Below, one piece after another: positions 1-12,002 of a DNA stretch of 64,000 nucleotides; the stretch's first letter is position 1; each line of letters starts with the position of its first letter. The stretch lies in contig NC_087385.1 of NCBI RefSeq assembly GCF_963675165.1, forward strand, positions 3,162,501 to 3,226,500, written 5' to 3'. The notes under the pieces are model-generated. The model was not told the origin of the DNA. It made no database searches and worked only from the letters and a program-made list of their open reading frames with translations. The DNA is from Halichondria panicea. Taxonomy: Eukaryota; Porifera; Demospongiae; Suberitida; Halichondriidae. Both the position numbers and the translations under genes were made by a program.

Positions 1-1586
1 ATCGGAGTTCCTTTCTGCGTACTTGTATGCATAATATTATTATTAGTATGCAGCATAACTTACTGACACAACTTTCAAATGAAGGTATCCGAAACCTGAG
101 AACAAAATGAAGAGACACGTACAAGAAGAGACGTACAAGAAGAGACACGTACAAAAAAATATTTTTAAGAAGTATTATTGGTGTTTAATTACACAGAGAC
201 GACGACACACTAATTCTTTGCAGTGTGCTGTAGACATGTGTTGGTGTAAGCTGTATCCACAGACTCTGCAGTCAAACTCTGCAGCATGCTAGAGCGTACT
301 TGAGTTTTTCTGCAGTACATAGAAATAGAAGTCGTCTTCAAAGACGTTTCTTAAGTTGTCTTGAGATGTGACCAAACAGAAATCCACTGTAGCAACAAAC
401 GAAATTGGTGTATGCAAGAATTCACATAAATGAGCCCCATGAGCAGCTTGGGGTAGGTTTGACTCTTCTGTTCAAGGTTTTGGTTTTCCCATCTCTGAAG
501 TCAAAAGAGTGACATTTCTCTCGTATGAAATGTGGTCCTCTGCGGAGGAGCATAGAAGTGTGAAGCACTTTCGTTTTTTCTTGCCGCCTTGATGCCACGG
601 TTGAGGTTTTGTGTCCGATAGTAAACAAACCACTTCCATGAGTAATACCTCTCCATCATCACCACCATTAACACTCAGGATAGGTTAACACTCAGGATAG
701 GCAGATTATCAAGGGTCGGTTTCGTCATTAAGCACGACATACTTTCGATCCCCAGAATTTCATTGTCAAAATTTGCTCAATCGACAAATTGGTTATTCAC
801 AACATAACATGCATCAATATCCTTATTGGAGTAGTACGAGGGTTGTAGGTGCTCGCACTTGCCATTGGTTCATTTTTGCATTAATTTATACTTTAACTTG
901 TTATAATTATTAACTTGTTATAATTATAATGAATTTTATATTAAAGTTAGCTTATCTATTCACTGAGAAGAAAAGTACATGCATCGTTACTTATTGTATT
1001 AAAGATGTATATGTATAAAATCTAAAAAGAAAAGACTTGTGTATATGCATATTGTTATTTATTGTTATAATATTATGGTAGGCCCTCAAGAAAAAGATGA
1101 TTCAGTTACGGGGGGTCACCCGGCCGCCAACTAATACCGCGAGCGGTAAACCATTTACCGCCCGCGGCTAACACTATTATCGCGAGGTCACCGCCTCATT
1201 TTACCGGTCGAGCGGTAAACGAGGAAATGCCGCCAGCGGGTAAAGGGTCACCGCCTCATTTAGCCGTCATTTAGCTGCCAGCGGTAAAACCTTTACCTGC
1301 CTGAAAATACCGCGAGCCTTACCGCCCTAAAATGGCGACATCGCTGTTTATAATTAAAGCGCACCTTGGTTTATCCAGATGCTCAGCCAGTACGTATGGT
1401 TCTTACTGTCCCTAGAAAACTAAGCAAGGTGAGAGTTGACCCCAATCTCCGTTAAACTAGTTTATAGATAAGGTCTGGAAGGTCCTATATTGGCACGGCT
1501 ATGGACTGTAGATGGATTCAAAAGGTTTGTTTTATTCACTTCACCACACGTACACTTGCTTGTAGCTGGTTAAAGGGGTGATGCCC
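1..1586 (+). repeat. Left arm of a large inverted repeat
   Basis: Read forward, this segment matches the reverse complement of 8042-8997, beginning at the first base of the window (ATCGGAGTTCCTTTCTGC pairs with the sequence ending at 8997), so the arm probably continues to the left of the window. Matching blocks run through the ACTTGAGTTTTTCTGCA block (about 300), the GGTAAA/ACCGCC-rich block (1130-1330) and GGCACGGCTATGGAC (1493-1507), and end at GTGATGCCCC near 1586. About 440-1085 has no partner in the right arm and looks like an insertion in the left arm or a deletion from the right. No convincing gene was seen. Short direct duplications are frequent, for example two 17-bp copies at 668-684 and 685-701. 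Confidence 0.85.
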
Positions 1587-1602
1587 CAGATGAAAGCACT
1601 CT

Positions 1603-1831
1603 CATCAGTATGATAGACACACAACACACCACACAACACACCACACACACACACACGCACACACCACATGGCATATGGCGTGCTACACACAGACACACAC
1701 ACACACACACACACAATACACCACACACACACGGCCACACGGCCTGCACAACCCCTCCCCATCCCCACACACACACACACACAAACACGGCGTGCAAACC
1801 ACGCAAACCACACACACACACACACACACAT
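1603..1831 (+). repeat. Short CA-rich satellite array
   Basis: Compound (CA)n repeat with ACGGC and CGGCGTGCA interruptions. It starts shortly after GATGCCCCAGATGAAAGC (1578-1595). The reverse complement of that same flank borders the much longer TG array at 4660-7238, so this is the inverted counterpart of that array, about eleven times shorter. Open frames across it on both strands (Thr/His-rich or Cys/Val-rich) are repeat artefacts. Confidence 0.9.
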
Positions 1832-1832
1832 A

Positions 1833-4062
1833 GCAGCGACTATCCTCTATTTTGTCAGACAAACAATTTTGGGACTGTTGAGTGGGTGAACAAGACTAGC
1901 CACAAACTTCATTTGTTGTCCCTGTTATCCAACACATTCCTGCAGAAAAATAAAAAAAATAATGTTAATAATTATTATTGCAATTTTACTGGTCAAACAA
2001 CTTTTTGTTGTTGAAATAACAGATGAACTTTTGCAGTGTATATTAGGTTATACACACCAGTGTAGTCAACAAACGTAATACGTATCCTGGCTCACCTCGC
2101 TGCTACTGCCACTGTTCTGTACATATGCGGCCCTGCTGCTTAGCACTAGATACAACTACCTACAACTACTTACTTCTAGCGATTCTACATCTGATTGGTT
2201 ACTTGGAGTCGACCTCTCAGTTGATGCATTTAATATTTTTTACATGATACATACAAGCAACATCTATTTTATACATGCAAGTACACACAGGTGATGCAGT
2301 GCGATGCAGTGCAACAGGTGCATCATTAAAAACTAATTTTTAAAAGTCTCTTTGTAGCAGCTAGTGCGAATAGCAACTTTCTATTAACGAGACGGAAACT
2401 GCCTTCAATGTGAGTTTTTTTATATAGACTAGCCAGAGCAAAGCTTTAATGTTGCTTGAGGTTTGTAGAACTGAGGTCAGTTTTGAGACCCCTCGCTACG
2501 CTCGAGATGCTACAGCCTCGGGCCCATAGAGCACAGAAAAAACGCTTCTCAGCACTACAAACTCGACAGCTACAAACTCTACAGCTACGTCTACTACAGT
2601 ATGTATGAAGCAGTATTATACGTAACTACTAAACCGCTTGACAGAAGCAGATCACAGCCAAACCGTCGAGATAGTAGAACCTTCGAGATAGTAGGATAGT
2701 AGGGCATCTTCTCTTTCTTCCTAGTCTCTTTCTTCCTAGTCTCTTTCTTCCTAGTCTAACTTGCACAATCAAAAGTCGAAGCACTTTCAAGCAGTTTTCT
2801 AAGAACTCATTAATTTGTGCATTTAAAAAATGGCAAGTCATGGCGTATAATCGCCTGCACTAGGTAATGAAGTACATCTTAAAATAACCAACGTACACAT
2901 AATTATTCTAGCAGCCAATGATAATGTCATATGATGTCATATGATGTAACAGGTGGTGGTCCACTGGAAGCTGAACTTTCAGTACATGCACTCAAGATAT
3001 ACATGCACTCAAGATATACACAAAAACGTAAAAAAAACAAAAGTTCTACTGTCTGCTCCTTACTGCTCCTTACTGCTAAAATATTCGCATATTTTGTTTA
3101 AAAAATTTATAACTCATGAACCGTATACTTGTAACTTGTAACAAAGTTCCACAGGTAGAACTGGACCTGTCACATTCATGGAATCATCATTGTTGCCTAG
3201 CAACCAACCACCACCCCACAACTAACAATTGTTAACAAAAATTCACAATTATGTACACAAACAATATTGTATGATGTTACGAAGTGACTGAACACATGAT
3301 ATAAGTGTTCAGAATGTTCTCACGGTCACTCAGGGGATCTGCAGAAACTTGTATTTGAGGTTCTATCGGCAGACGCCCTTTTCCCGCGAAATATTTTCTT
3401 CACCTACACACAGGTTTACGTGGCTCATGATTGTACTAACTAGCCTAAACAAACCAAGCTACTCTATAGTGACTTACCTGGTTCAGGAAGATGGTCCACC
3501 TCAAGTGCGTCTTCCTCAGGATTCTCAGGCTTAGCTTGACCTCTGAAAGGAAGCTTCCTACCTAGCCCTCTCACTCTACAAGGCATCGATATTCTCACTC
3601 TCTAGCTTCCCTAGAACCTCCCTGAGGTTGTACTACGAAGACCTTGTAGCAATTATAAAACAGTCACTTTTCTTTCGACAATTCTGATCGAACCGTACCT
3701 CGAAGCAAAATATTAAAAATACCATGTGGAAGAGCAGCTCAATGCCCATGTGCTGGTACTTGCAGTGTGTGCATAGCTCCAACACAGAGTGCACAAAGAT
3801 TTTTTGAAATTTATCAGTAGCTATGCCGACTATAGTCGGCTAAAGTGGGGAAAGGGTTAATATGTAGCATAATATGTAGCAAATGGCAATATAGATATCA
3901 AGAAAAGCATGAGTTCTGGCCAAACTATGTTTGTACACTATGTTTGTACTATGTTCGTATTATTTGCATAATAATGCCACGGTAGATATACGGTAGTGTG
4001 TCTGCGGTAGTGTGTCTGTGGGACACTGCACACCTCGTTTGCGCACCGAGGCATAATAACTT
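1833..4062 (+). repeat. Dispersed repeat R, copy 1
   Basis: Direct copy of 9561-11395 with many small indels. Shared landmarks include CTATCCTCTATTTTGTCAGA (1841), the GAGACGGAAACTGCC block (about 2390), CAAAAGTCGAAGCACTT (about 2768), CAATATAGATATCAAGAAAA (about 3889) and GCGCACCGAGGCATAATAAC (about 4041). The 3150-3860 part also matches 33475-33812. No credible gene was seen inside. Compared with copy 2, this copy carries extra tandem duplications: 15 bp three times at 2711-2755 and 17 bp twice at 2984-3017. The family is unidentified. It may be a long non-autonomous element or a segmental duplication. Confidence 0.8.
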
Positions 4063-4070
4063 GTATGCAT

Positions 4071-4436
4071 CAATGGCGGATCCAGGAAATAGGTTCCAAA
4101 CTACGAGCGCGCAGCGCGAGTAGTGAAAGTCGCGCATAGCTCGAAATTTTTTTGGGGTTACGCCCACTTCCGGTCACACGTAAATAGGTAAAATCCCAGG
4201 GGAAGTCCCATAATAAACTTGCGTAGAGCTAGCTAGCTCTGCCACGAACAGTGCTAACCTAGGCTAACCTGAACACAGTAGGTACAATCATTGAATCAAG
4301 CTACAATACTGGCTAACACAGTAGGTACAATCATTGAATCAAGCTACAATACTGGCTACAATACTGATAAATAGCTAGCTGGTAGCTGTTTAGTCTGAAA
4401 GGGGGGATCCATGGCTCCCCCCTGGATCCGCCACTG
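4071..4436. mobile_element. hAT-like MITE
   Basis: Bounded by near-perfect terminal inverted repeats: CAATGGCGGATCCAGG at 4071-4086 and, inverted, CCTGGATCCGCCACTG at 4421-4436 (one mismatch). Ends of the form CAGTGGCGGATCCAG are common on hAT-type elements. The 366-bp length and lack of coding potential fit a miniature element. Flanking 8-bp sequences do not form a clean target duplication. The interior contains a perfect 43-bp tandem duplication (4273-4315 and 4316-4358) followed by a third partial piece. Confidence 0.55.
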
Positions 4437-4659
4437 TGCAACCAAAATCTTGAAAGTGAAAAAGAAACACCAAAAGTACATCTACACAGACACTGCACCT
4501 GGTTATACCTCCTTTCCTGGCCATACGTCGTCCTTGCTACCGAGATTTTTCAAAATTTCGTTGTGTTGGAGCTATGCGCACGCTTTGGACGACGTCCTTG
4601 CTACCGAGAGCTATGCGCACGCTGTAGGTACCAGCACATGCGCATTGAGCTGCTCTTTC
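4437..4659. other. Spacer before the TG array
   Basis: Non-repetitive 220 bp between the MITE and the TG satellite. It holds a spaced duplication of GTCCTTGCTACCGAG (about 4530 and 4592) and of AGCTATGCGCACGCT (about 4570 and 4609). No gene was seen. Confidence 0.6.
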
Positions 4660-7238
4660 ACGGGGCTGTGTGTGTGTGTGGAGCACGCCGTGTGTGTGTG
4701 TGTGTGGTGTGCACGCCGTGTTTGTGTGGGGGTGTGTGCACGCGTGTGGGGTGTGTTGTGGGTGTGTGTAGAGTGTGCACGCCATGGCCATGTGTTTGTG
4801 TGGGGGGTGTGTGCCGTGTGTGTGTGGGGGGGGTGTGCACGCCGTGTCTGTGTGTGTTGTGTGTGTGTGTGTATGTGGGGGGGTTGGGAGTGTACACGCT
4901 GTGAGTGTGTTGGGTGTGTGTGTGTTGTGTGTTGGGTGTGTGCATGCCGTGTGTGTGTGTGTGTGTTGTGGGGGTGTGCACGCCGTGTGTGTATTGCCCC
5001 TGTGTGTGCGTGTTGTGTGCGTGTGTGTGGGGGGTGTGCACGCCGTGTGCCGTGTGTGTGTGTGGGGGGCCGTGTCTATGTGTGTTTGTGTGTGTGTATG
5101 TGGGGAGTGGGAGTGTGCAATATGTGTGTTGTGTGTGTGTTGTGTGTTTGTGTGGGGGTGTGCATGCCGTGTCTGTGTGTGTTGTGTCTGTGTGTGTTGT
5201 GTGTGTGTATGTGGGGAGTGGGAGTGTGCAATGTGTGTGTTGTGTGTGTTTGTGTGGGGGGGTGTGCATGCCGTTGCCGTGTCTGTGTGTGTTGTGTGTG
5301 TTGTGTGTGTGTGTGCATGTGTGTGTGTGTGTTGTGACCGCCGTGTGTGTGTGTGTGTATGCCGTGTCTGCCGTGTCTGTGTGTGTGTGTGAGGGGGTGG
5401 GTGTGTGTGTGTGTGTTGTGACCGCCGTGTGTGTATGTGTGTGTGTATGCCGTGTCTGTGTGTGTGTGTCTGGTGGGGTGTGCACGCCGTGTTGTGTAGG
5501 GGTGTGAACGCCATGTGTGTGTGTGGGGGTGTGGGGGTGTGAACGCCGTGTGTGTGTGGGGGGGTGTGGTGTGTGTGTGCCGTATGGTTTTTGGGTGGTG
5601 TGTGCACGCCGTGATTTGTGTGTGGGGGGGTGGGGGTGTGCACGCCGTGTTTGTGTGTTTTGTGTGGGGGTGTGAACGCCGTGTGTGGTGTGCGTGTGTA
5701 TGCCCTGTCTGTGTGTGTGTGTTGTGTGGGGGTGTGAACGCCGTGTGTGTGTGGGGGTGTGTGGTGTGTGTGCCGTGTGGTGGTGTGTGCGGTGGTGTGT
5801 GCACGCCATGATTTGTGTGGGGGGGGTGGGGGTGTGCACACCGTGTTTGTGTGTTTTGTGTGGGGGTGTGAACGCCGTGTGTGGTGTGTGGGGGGTGTGC
5901 GTGTGTATGCCGTGTCAGTGTGTGTGTGTGTGTGTGCACGCCGTGTTTTGTGGGGTGTGAATGCCGTGTGTGTGTGGGGGGGTGTGTGTGTGTGGTGTGT
6001 GTGTGTGTGCCGTGTGGTTTTTGGGTAGTGTGTGCACGCCGTGATTTGTGTGTGGGGGGTGGGTGTGCACACCGTGTTTGTGTGTTTTGTGTGGGGGTGT
6101 GAACGCCGTGTGTGGTGTGTGGGGAGTGTGTGTGTGCGTGTGTATGCCGTGTCTGTGTGTGTGTGTGTGTGCACGCCGTGTTTTGTGGGGGTGTGAATGC
6201 CGTGTGTGTGTGGGGGGGTGTGTGTGTGTGGTGTGTGTGTGCCGTGTGGTTTTTGGGTGGTGTGTGCACGCCGTGATTTGTGTGTGGGGGTGGGGGTGTG
6301 CACACCATGTTTGTGTGTTTTGTGTGGGGGTGTGAACGCCGTGTGCGTGTGTGGTGTGGGGGGTGTGTGTGTGCGTGTGAACGCCTGTGTGGTGTGTGGG
6401 AGGCCGTGTGTGTGTGTGGGGAGGGGTGTGTTGTGTGTTGTATGTGGGTGTGAACGCCGTGTGTGTGTGTGGTGTGTGTGTGCAGGCCGTGTGTGTGTGG
6501 GAGCCGTGTGTGTGTGGGAGTGTGTGTATTGTGTGGGGCCGTGTGTGTTTGGTGTGTGGGGGGCCGTGTGTGTGTGTGTGGGGAGGGGGTGTGCAGGCCG
6601 TGTGGGTGTGTAGTGTGTGCAGACCATGTGTGTGTGTGTGTGGGGGGGTGTGGGGGGGTGTGCATGTGTGTGTGTGTGTGGTGTGCACGCCGTGTTTGTG
6701 TGTGTGTGGTGTGTGCGTGTGTGTGGTGTGTGGGAGGCCGTGTGTGTGTGTGTTGTGTGTGGGTGTGAACGCCGTGTGTGTGTGTGGTGTGTGTGCATGC
6801 CGTGTGTGTGTGCAGGCCGTGTGTGTGTGGTGTGTGTGTGTGGGGAGGGTGTGTGTGTGGGGAGGGGGTGTGCAGGCCGTGTAGTGTGTGCAGGCCGTGT
6901 GTGTGGGGGGGTGTGCATGTGTGTGTGTGTGTGGTGTGCACGCCGTGTTTGTGTGTGTGTGTGGGGGTGTGTGTGGTGTGTGGACGTGTGGTGTGTGCGT
7001 GTGTGTGGTGTGTGCAATCCGAGTGTGTGTGGTGTGTGTGGTGTGTGTGTGTATGTGTGTTTGTGTGTGTGTGTGTGTGGTGTGCACGCCGTGTTCGTGT
7101 GTGTGTGTGTGGAGGGGGTGTGCACGCCGTGTGTGTGTGGGGAGGGGTGTGTGTGGGGAGGGAGTGTGTAGGCCACGTGGTGTGTGCGTGTGTGTGGTGT
7201 GTGCAAGCCGAGTGTGTGTGGTGTGTTGTGTGTGTACA
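4660..7238 (-). repeat. TG-rich compound satellite array
   Basis: About 2.6 kb of (TG)n with a recurring GGTGTGCACGCCGTG-type core, so the CA-rich strand is the complement. Long stop-free frames on both strands encode only CVCV or THTH strings and are not genes. A higher-order period is visible: the marker GTGATTTGTG (once CATGATTTG) recurs with its ATTTG at 5614, 5811, 6044 and 6276, giving spacings of 197, 233 and 232 bp. The array ends at TGCTTTCATCTGGGGCATC (7245-7263), the reverse complement of the flank beside the 1603-1831 array. Confidence 0.93.
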
Positions 7239-7263
7239 TTCACCTGCTTTCATCTGGGGCATC

Positions 7264-8041
7264 ACCTAGCAAGTTGAAAAATACGGCCTGGTATTGATTG
7301 TATCTGGGCGTGGCAGGAACCGGAAACTAAAGCAGAGATTCTTCACATTTTGTTTCCTGCTTTTTTTCTGTAATACTAAAGGTGTACGTAGAGGCATTTT
7401 ACTCCCGTAAAATTTACAGTAATGTAGCTCCGTGTCATGTTCTCAATTTATAGCTAGCTAGCTATGGCATGCAACGTGTTGTCTTGTTTGAAGCAAGATG
7501 GCCTCACTCTCATGGCAAAACAGGCACAGGCTCTCAAGCTCCTGTTTGAGGGAAGGGACGTGGTTCCCAACAGGGTACGGGTATGGCAAGTCTCTCTGCT
7601 ATATCAGTTGCTACCCTTTTTAATACTACAAGCTAGGTAGGACCAAGGCTCCTCCTGTTGACAAAAGTGTTGTTCTTGTTATTGTCTCTCCCCTTGTATC
7701 TCTCATCATGAGACTCATGATTGACCAGGTCAGGAGTCTAAACAATAGCCTGAATAGAGGTGTTTCTGCTGCCATCCTCAGTAGCAATAAAGGAATCGAC
7801 AAAGATTTGGTTGCCACTGCCAAAGAAGTGTCTTCTGGGAAATATTTCCTGCTGTATACTGCCCCAGAGGCTGTTGTTTAAGACCACTGTTGGAGGATTC
7901 ATTTTTTGTTGTGTACCTATACCGCAGAGTCAATTTGTATTAAAAAACCACGCCCAGATCACGCCCAAATACAATCAATACCAGGCCTAGTAGGCGATCT
8001 AGCATTCAATTGGAGACGGATCGGCCTGGGGTCGAGGCTAG
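7264..8041. mobile_element. Inserted element with 8-bp target duplication
   Basis: The flank GGCATCACC occurs on both sides (about 7256-7264 and 8041-8049), consistent with an 8-9 bp target-site duplication made on insertion into the inverted-repeat arm. Both ends begin with CTAGC in inverted orientation. Sub-terminal inverted repeats GGCCTGGTATTGATTGTAT followed by TGGGCGTGG sit at about 7284-7310 and, inverted, at about 7943-7986. An 8-bp duplication is typical of hAT elements, but that class is an inference. The interior carries the RecQ-like fragment described separately. Confidence 0.6.
7464..7881 (+). pseudogene. RecQ-like DNA helicase fragment
   Basis: Two frames join into the N-terminal part of a RecQ/DEAD-type helicase. 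Frame 1 (from the ATG at 7464) reads KQAQALKLLFEGRDVV, resembling the Q-motif region. It then reads QVSLLYQLLPF where GKSLCYQLLPF (motif I, the ATP-binding Walker A lysine) is expected, so the Gly-Lys is lost. A frameshift before about 7630 leads to frame 2 with IVSPLVSL and MIDQVRSLN, matching motif Ia (SPLVSLMxDQV), then GVSAAILSSNKGIDKDL and YFLLYTAPEAVV and a TAA at 7879-7881. Motif II (DEAH) and everything downstream are absent. A 9-bp near-duplication lies inside motif Ia (SLIMRLMIDQ). The fragment cannot encode an active helicase. It is enclosed by the inverted repeats of the surrounding element, so it was probably captured by it. Confidence 0.7.
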
Positions 8042-8997
8042 GGCATCACCAAGTCACCCCATTTTTCGAAACTTTCACTTTAACCAGCTACAAGCAAACA
8101 AACATTTATTCCTGTGTACGTGTGGTGAAGTGAATAAAACAAACCTTCTTTTGAATCGTCCATAGCCGTGCCAAAATACATTTATAGGACCTTCCAGTTT
8201 AACAGAGATAGGGAGGATCTAGGAAGCACAGGTCAACTCTCACTCACCTCACTGCCTCTGAGGCTCACGTTGCTCACGTTCACTAATAGTAAGAACCATA
8301 CGTAAACCAAGGTGCAGGCGGTCAGGGCGGTATTTTCAGGCGGGTAAAGGTTTTACCGCTGACGGCTAAATGAGGCGGTGACCCTTTACCCGCTGGCGGC
8401 ATTTTCTCGTTTACCGCTCGACCGGCAAAATGAGGCGGTGACCCTTTACCGCTCGCGGTAATAGTGTTAGCCGCGGGTGGAGGCAGGCGGAGGCTCATGG
8501 GCAAAAAGTGGAATAGCAGAATTCCCTCTACTCAAGAAAATGATTTATGTGAGTATTATCACTTCTTGTGCATACACCAATTTCGTGTTAGATTTGACTT
8601 GTTATTATAGGCTACAGTGGATTTGTGTTTGGTCACATCTCAAGACAACTTAGGAGAAGACGACTTCCCTAAATGGGTTATGGCTATGTGCAGAAAAACT
8701 CAAGTACGCTGATACGTCACCCAGCTTACACCAATTAGTGTGTCATTAGTGTGTCGTGTCGTCGTCTCTGTGTAATTAAACACCAATAATACCACTACGG
8801 CTTGTAATTTGTCTTAAAAATATGTTTTCGTACGTGTCTCTTCATTTTGTTCTCACCTGGGCGCTCCAAGAAGGTTTCGGATACCCATATACCCTTCATT
8901 TTGAAAGTTGTGTCAGTAAGTTATTTGTAAAGCTAACATGTGCATAATCTTATACTTATGCATACAAGTACGTTTGCATGCAGAAAGGAACTCCGAT
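8042..8997 (-). repeat. Right arm of the large inverted repeat
   Basis: Reverse complement of 1-1586 without the 440-1085 segment. The shared blocks appear in inverted order: AGCTACAAGCAAACAAAC, the GGCGGTGACCCTTTACCG-rich block (about 8330-8500), the GTCTTGAGATGTGACC block (about 8635) and the ATCGGAGTTCCTTTCTGC end at 8997. No gene was seen. Private differences from the left arm are mostly small tandem duplications, such as GACACACTAAT repeated near 8740. Confidence 0.85.
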
Positions 8998-9560
8998 GAA
9001 AGAAGCCAGGAACCTATGGTTTAAAGGGGACCTGGAAGAGCATGACGTCAGCCAGCAGCTCGTTGAACAACACATGATGCTGGAAACGAACAGCCTCTGC
9101 TCATTACATCTTTAATCTTTCCTATCATGAGAAGACAGGAGAATTTTAATTTTGGACTTTCATTCAAGAAAAGGTTATCGAGATCCCGTCAAAAGAAAAA
9201 CCGACCCAAAAGAAAAACCCATCAATTTCAAGTCCGGAATCTCTCGAAAGTTTTCGATAGACACTTCTCATTCTGAGGAGCGCGAGAGCGATCGGGACTG
9301 TAACATCAGGAAGCACAGGTCATTCATCTAACTATAATTATATATACTTTAAAGCTACGTGTATGCAGAACTCTACATGTATGCATTCGTTATTATATTA
9401 TTTTCTTCGTGATGATGACAGTATTTCACGTGCTTCTAATTGAAATTGATTAATCAAACAAAATGATTTGTCCATGTAACAATTGCATTGGTTAGTTGAT
9501 TTAGCATAAGCTTCTGCCTTGCGACATAATAAGCTACATGAACACAACAGACATTGCTAA
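8998..9560. other. Spacer between inverted repeat and R copy 2
   Basis: No firm gene. A 39-codon open frame runs from the ATG at 8996 to the TAA at 9113-9115 (contains LEEHDVSQQLVEQHMM) and starts at the outer edge of the inverted-repeat arm. It is too short to assign and has no recognisable domain. The rest is AT-rich with no features seen. Confidence 0.5.
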
Positions 9561-11395
9561 TAGAATGCAGTGACTATCCTCTATTTTGTCAGACAAACAA
9601 TTTTGGGACTGTTGAGTGAACAAGACTAGCCACAAACTTCATCTGTTGTCCTTGCTACAAAAATAACAAATGTTAATTGTTAAAAAGAACAATTTTATTG
9701 GTCATACGATGAGCATAGATTCATTGTCCACGCACACTTTTTGTTGTTGAAATAACAGATCAACTTTTGCAGTGTATATTACGTAATAGGTTATTATACA
9801 CACCAGTTCTAAACTAGTCAACAAACGTAATACGTATCCTGGCTCACCTCGCGCTGCCACTGCCACTGTTTTGTACATACGCGGCTCCACCACCTCTGCT
9901 AATCAATGCTGCCTAGCACTACAAACTACTATCTACCTACAACTACTTAGCTTCTAGCGATTCTACAAACGCATGCAACAAGTACGAACAAGTACTTGCA
10001 ACCGGTTGTATTTGTATTTTAAATATATGCCTGATTTTATAACCCTAAAGTAGACTCTAAATATTCATGCTTGTCACAAATGGTGCAATCTGATTGGTTA
10101 CTTGGAGTTGACCTCTCAGTTCTATGGAGGTCCATTATATGTTCACTACATGCATTTAATATTTTTTACATGATACATACACATGCAAACACACACAGTT
10201 GATGTGATGCAGTGCATCATTAAAAACTAATTTTTAAAAGTCTGCAGTGCCGCTTTGTAGCAGCTAGTGCGAATAGCAACTTTCTATTAACGAGACGGAA
10301 ACTGCCTTCAATGTGAGTTTTTTTAATATAGACTAGTTGCTTGAGGTGCTTGAGGTTTGTAAGAACAGGGTCTTCTTTGTGGCTTAGCACTATTCTAAAT
10401 CAGTTATAGGAAACGTCCAACGGTCAGTTTTGAGACCTTAGTAGCACCCTCGCTACACTCGAGATGTTACAGCCTCGGGCCTTCGGGTCTCAAAACCCAT
10501 AGAGACCTCAGACTCAGCCTATAACTATGAACATTATAACTATGAACATGCCACTGTTTTTCTTTACATCCAGTACCTGCACAGAAAAAACGCTTCTCAG
10601 CACTACAAACTCTACAGCTACAAACTCTACAGCTACGTCTACTACAGTAAGTATTAGGCTGTATGAAGCTTCTAAAAGCCAAAGCAGTATTATACGTAAC
10701 TACTACTTAACCGCTTGACAGAAGCAGATCACAGCCAAACCTTCGAGATAGTCTTCCTAGTCTAACTTGCACAATCAAAAGTCGAAGCACTTCCAAGTTA
10801 CGAACAGTTTTCTAAGAACTGATTAATTTGTGCATTTAAAAAAATCAATATGGCTGCGGGGGTATTTCCGCAAGTCAGGGCGTATAATCGGTTAACTCAA
10901 AAAATCACCTGCACTAGGTAACGAACGAAGTACTTGCACAAGAACTTAACTCAAATATAATAAGATAGTTACATATTTTCCAACGTACACATATTCTAGC
11001 AGCCATTTTGGAATGATAATGTCATATGACATCATATGATGTAACAGGTGTAACAGGTGGTGGTTCACTGGAAGCTGAGCTTTCAGTACATGCACTCAAG
11101 ATGTAAAAAAAACAAAAGTTCTACTGTTTGCTCCTTATGACTCGAGTTCATTAGTTTATATGTCAAACAGGTCACAAGTCGCCAGAAACAATATAGATAT
11201 CAAGAAAAGCATTCTCAGTAAGCAAACAATGGAGTCAAATGCCCAAGTCTACGCGGCCGGGTCTGGCCAAAATTTAACACTATGTTCGTACTATGTTCGT
11301 ATTATTTGCATAATAATGCCAATATACGGTAGTGTGTCTGTGGGACACTGCACCTCGTATGCACCTTGTTTGCGCACCGAGGCATAATAACGGGA
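9561..11395 (+). repeat. Dispersed repeat R, copy 2
   Basis: Direct copy of 1833-4062, starting at GCAGTGACTATCCTC and ending near GGCATAATAACGGG. Where copy 1 has three 15-bp units at 2711-2755, this copy has one (about 10751). Where copy 1 has one GTAACAGGT, this copy has two (11041-11058). It also has ATTATAACTATGAAC-type duplications at 10520-10550 that copy 1 lacks. No gene was seen. Confidence 0.8.
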
Positions 11396-12002
11396 TCTGG
11401 TAAGTGTACAGTAGCATCTGCCTTGCAGAGATCGAACCCAACCCACCATGTCACCGTGAGAACATTGAGAACACGTCTAGTCACTCATACAACAATCGCT
11501 AATCAGTTGGGGGTGGTCAGTTGCTGTTGCTAGGTAACGATGATGATGTCATGGTACCCCCGGTCTACCTGTAGGAATAGTTACGAGCCATTGAAACAAT
11601 GTATGGTTCATGAGGTATGGATTTTTAAATGTCTGTAGAGTAGAGGGTATTAATTTTGGGTATTTGTTAGTATCCCATCAGCATCGCAATTGTATCCCAA
11701 TTGTTTCTCAGGTATATAAGTACTTGCATGTTGTTAATTTTCTAGCACCCACACCTTGATTATTCAGTGAGGATCTGCCTTGGACGGTCCAGCTAGCGCT
11801 CGGTTGAAAAGGTTGGGCAGAAGTGGAGGTAGCGACGAATGATATTTTTGAGGCAATGGGTGCGTAGTTAGTGGTCTTCAATACAGGATTTTGTAGAATC
11901 TTTGAAATTGTGTGTGTGTAAGAGCGTTCCTTATATGTGATTGTATGTCCAGGGGGGAAACTATAGACTGTACTACTACTACGTGGATAGTCTAATGTGT
12001 GG
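11396..12002. other. Spacer with inverted R-family piece
   Basis: No gene was seen. About 11505-11585 is the reverse complement of 33478-33535 (shared GCTAGGTAACGATGATGATG and TACCTGTAGGAATAG blocks), so an R-family fragment lies here in opposite orientation. The remaining sequence up to the CA array is unremarkable. Confidence 0.6.

Noticed and set aside
107-292. Lys/Arg-rich 61-codon frame in the left arm.
   Set aside because: Its N-terminal repeat is a threefold local duplication of AAGAGACACGTAC, and the right arm lacks it.
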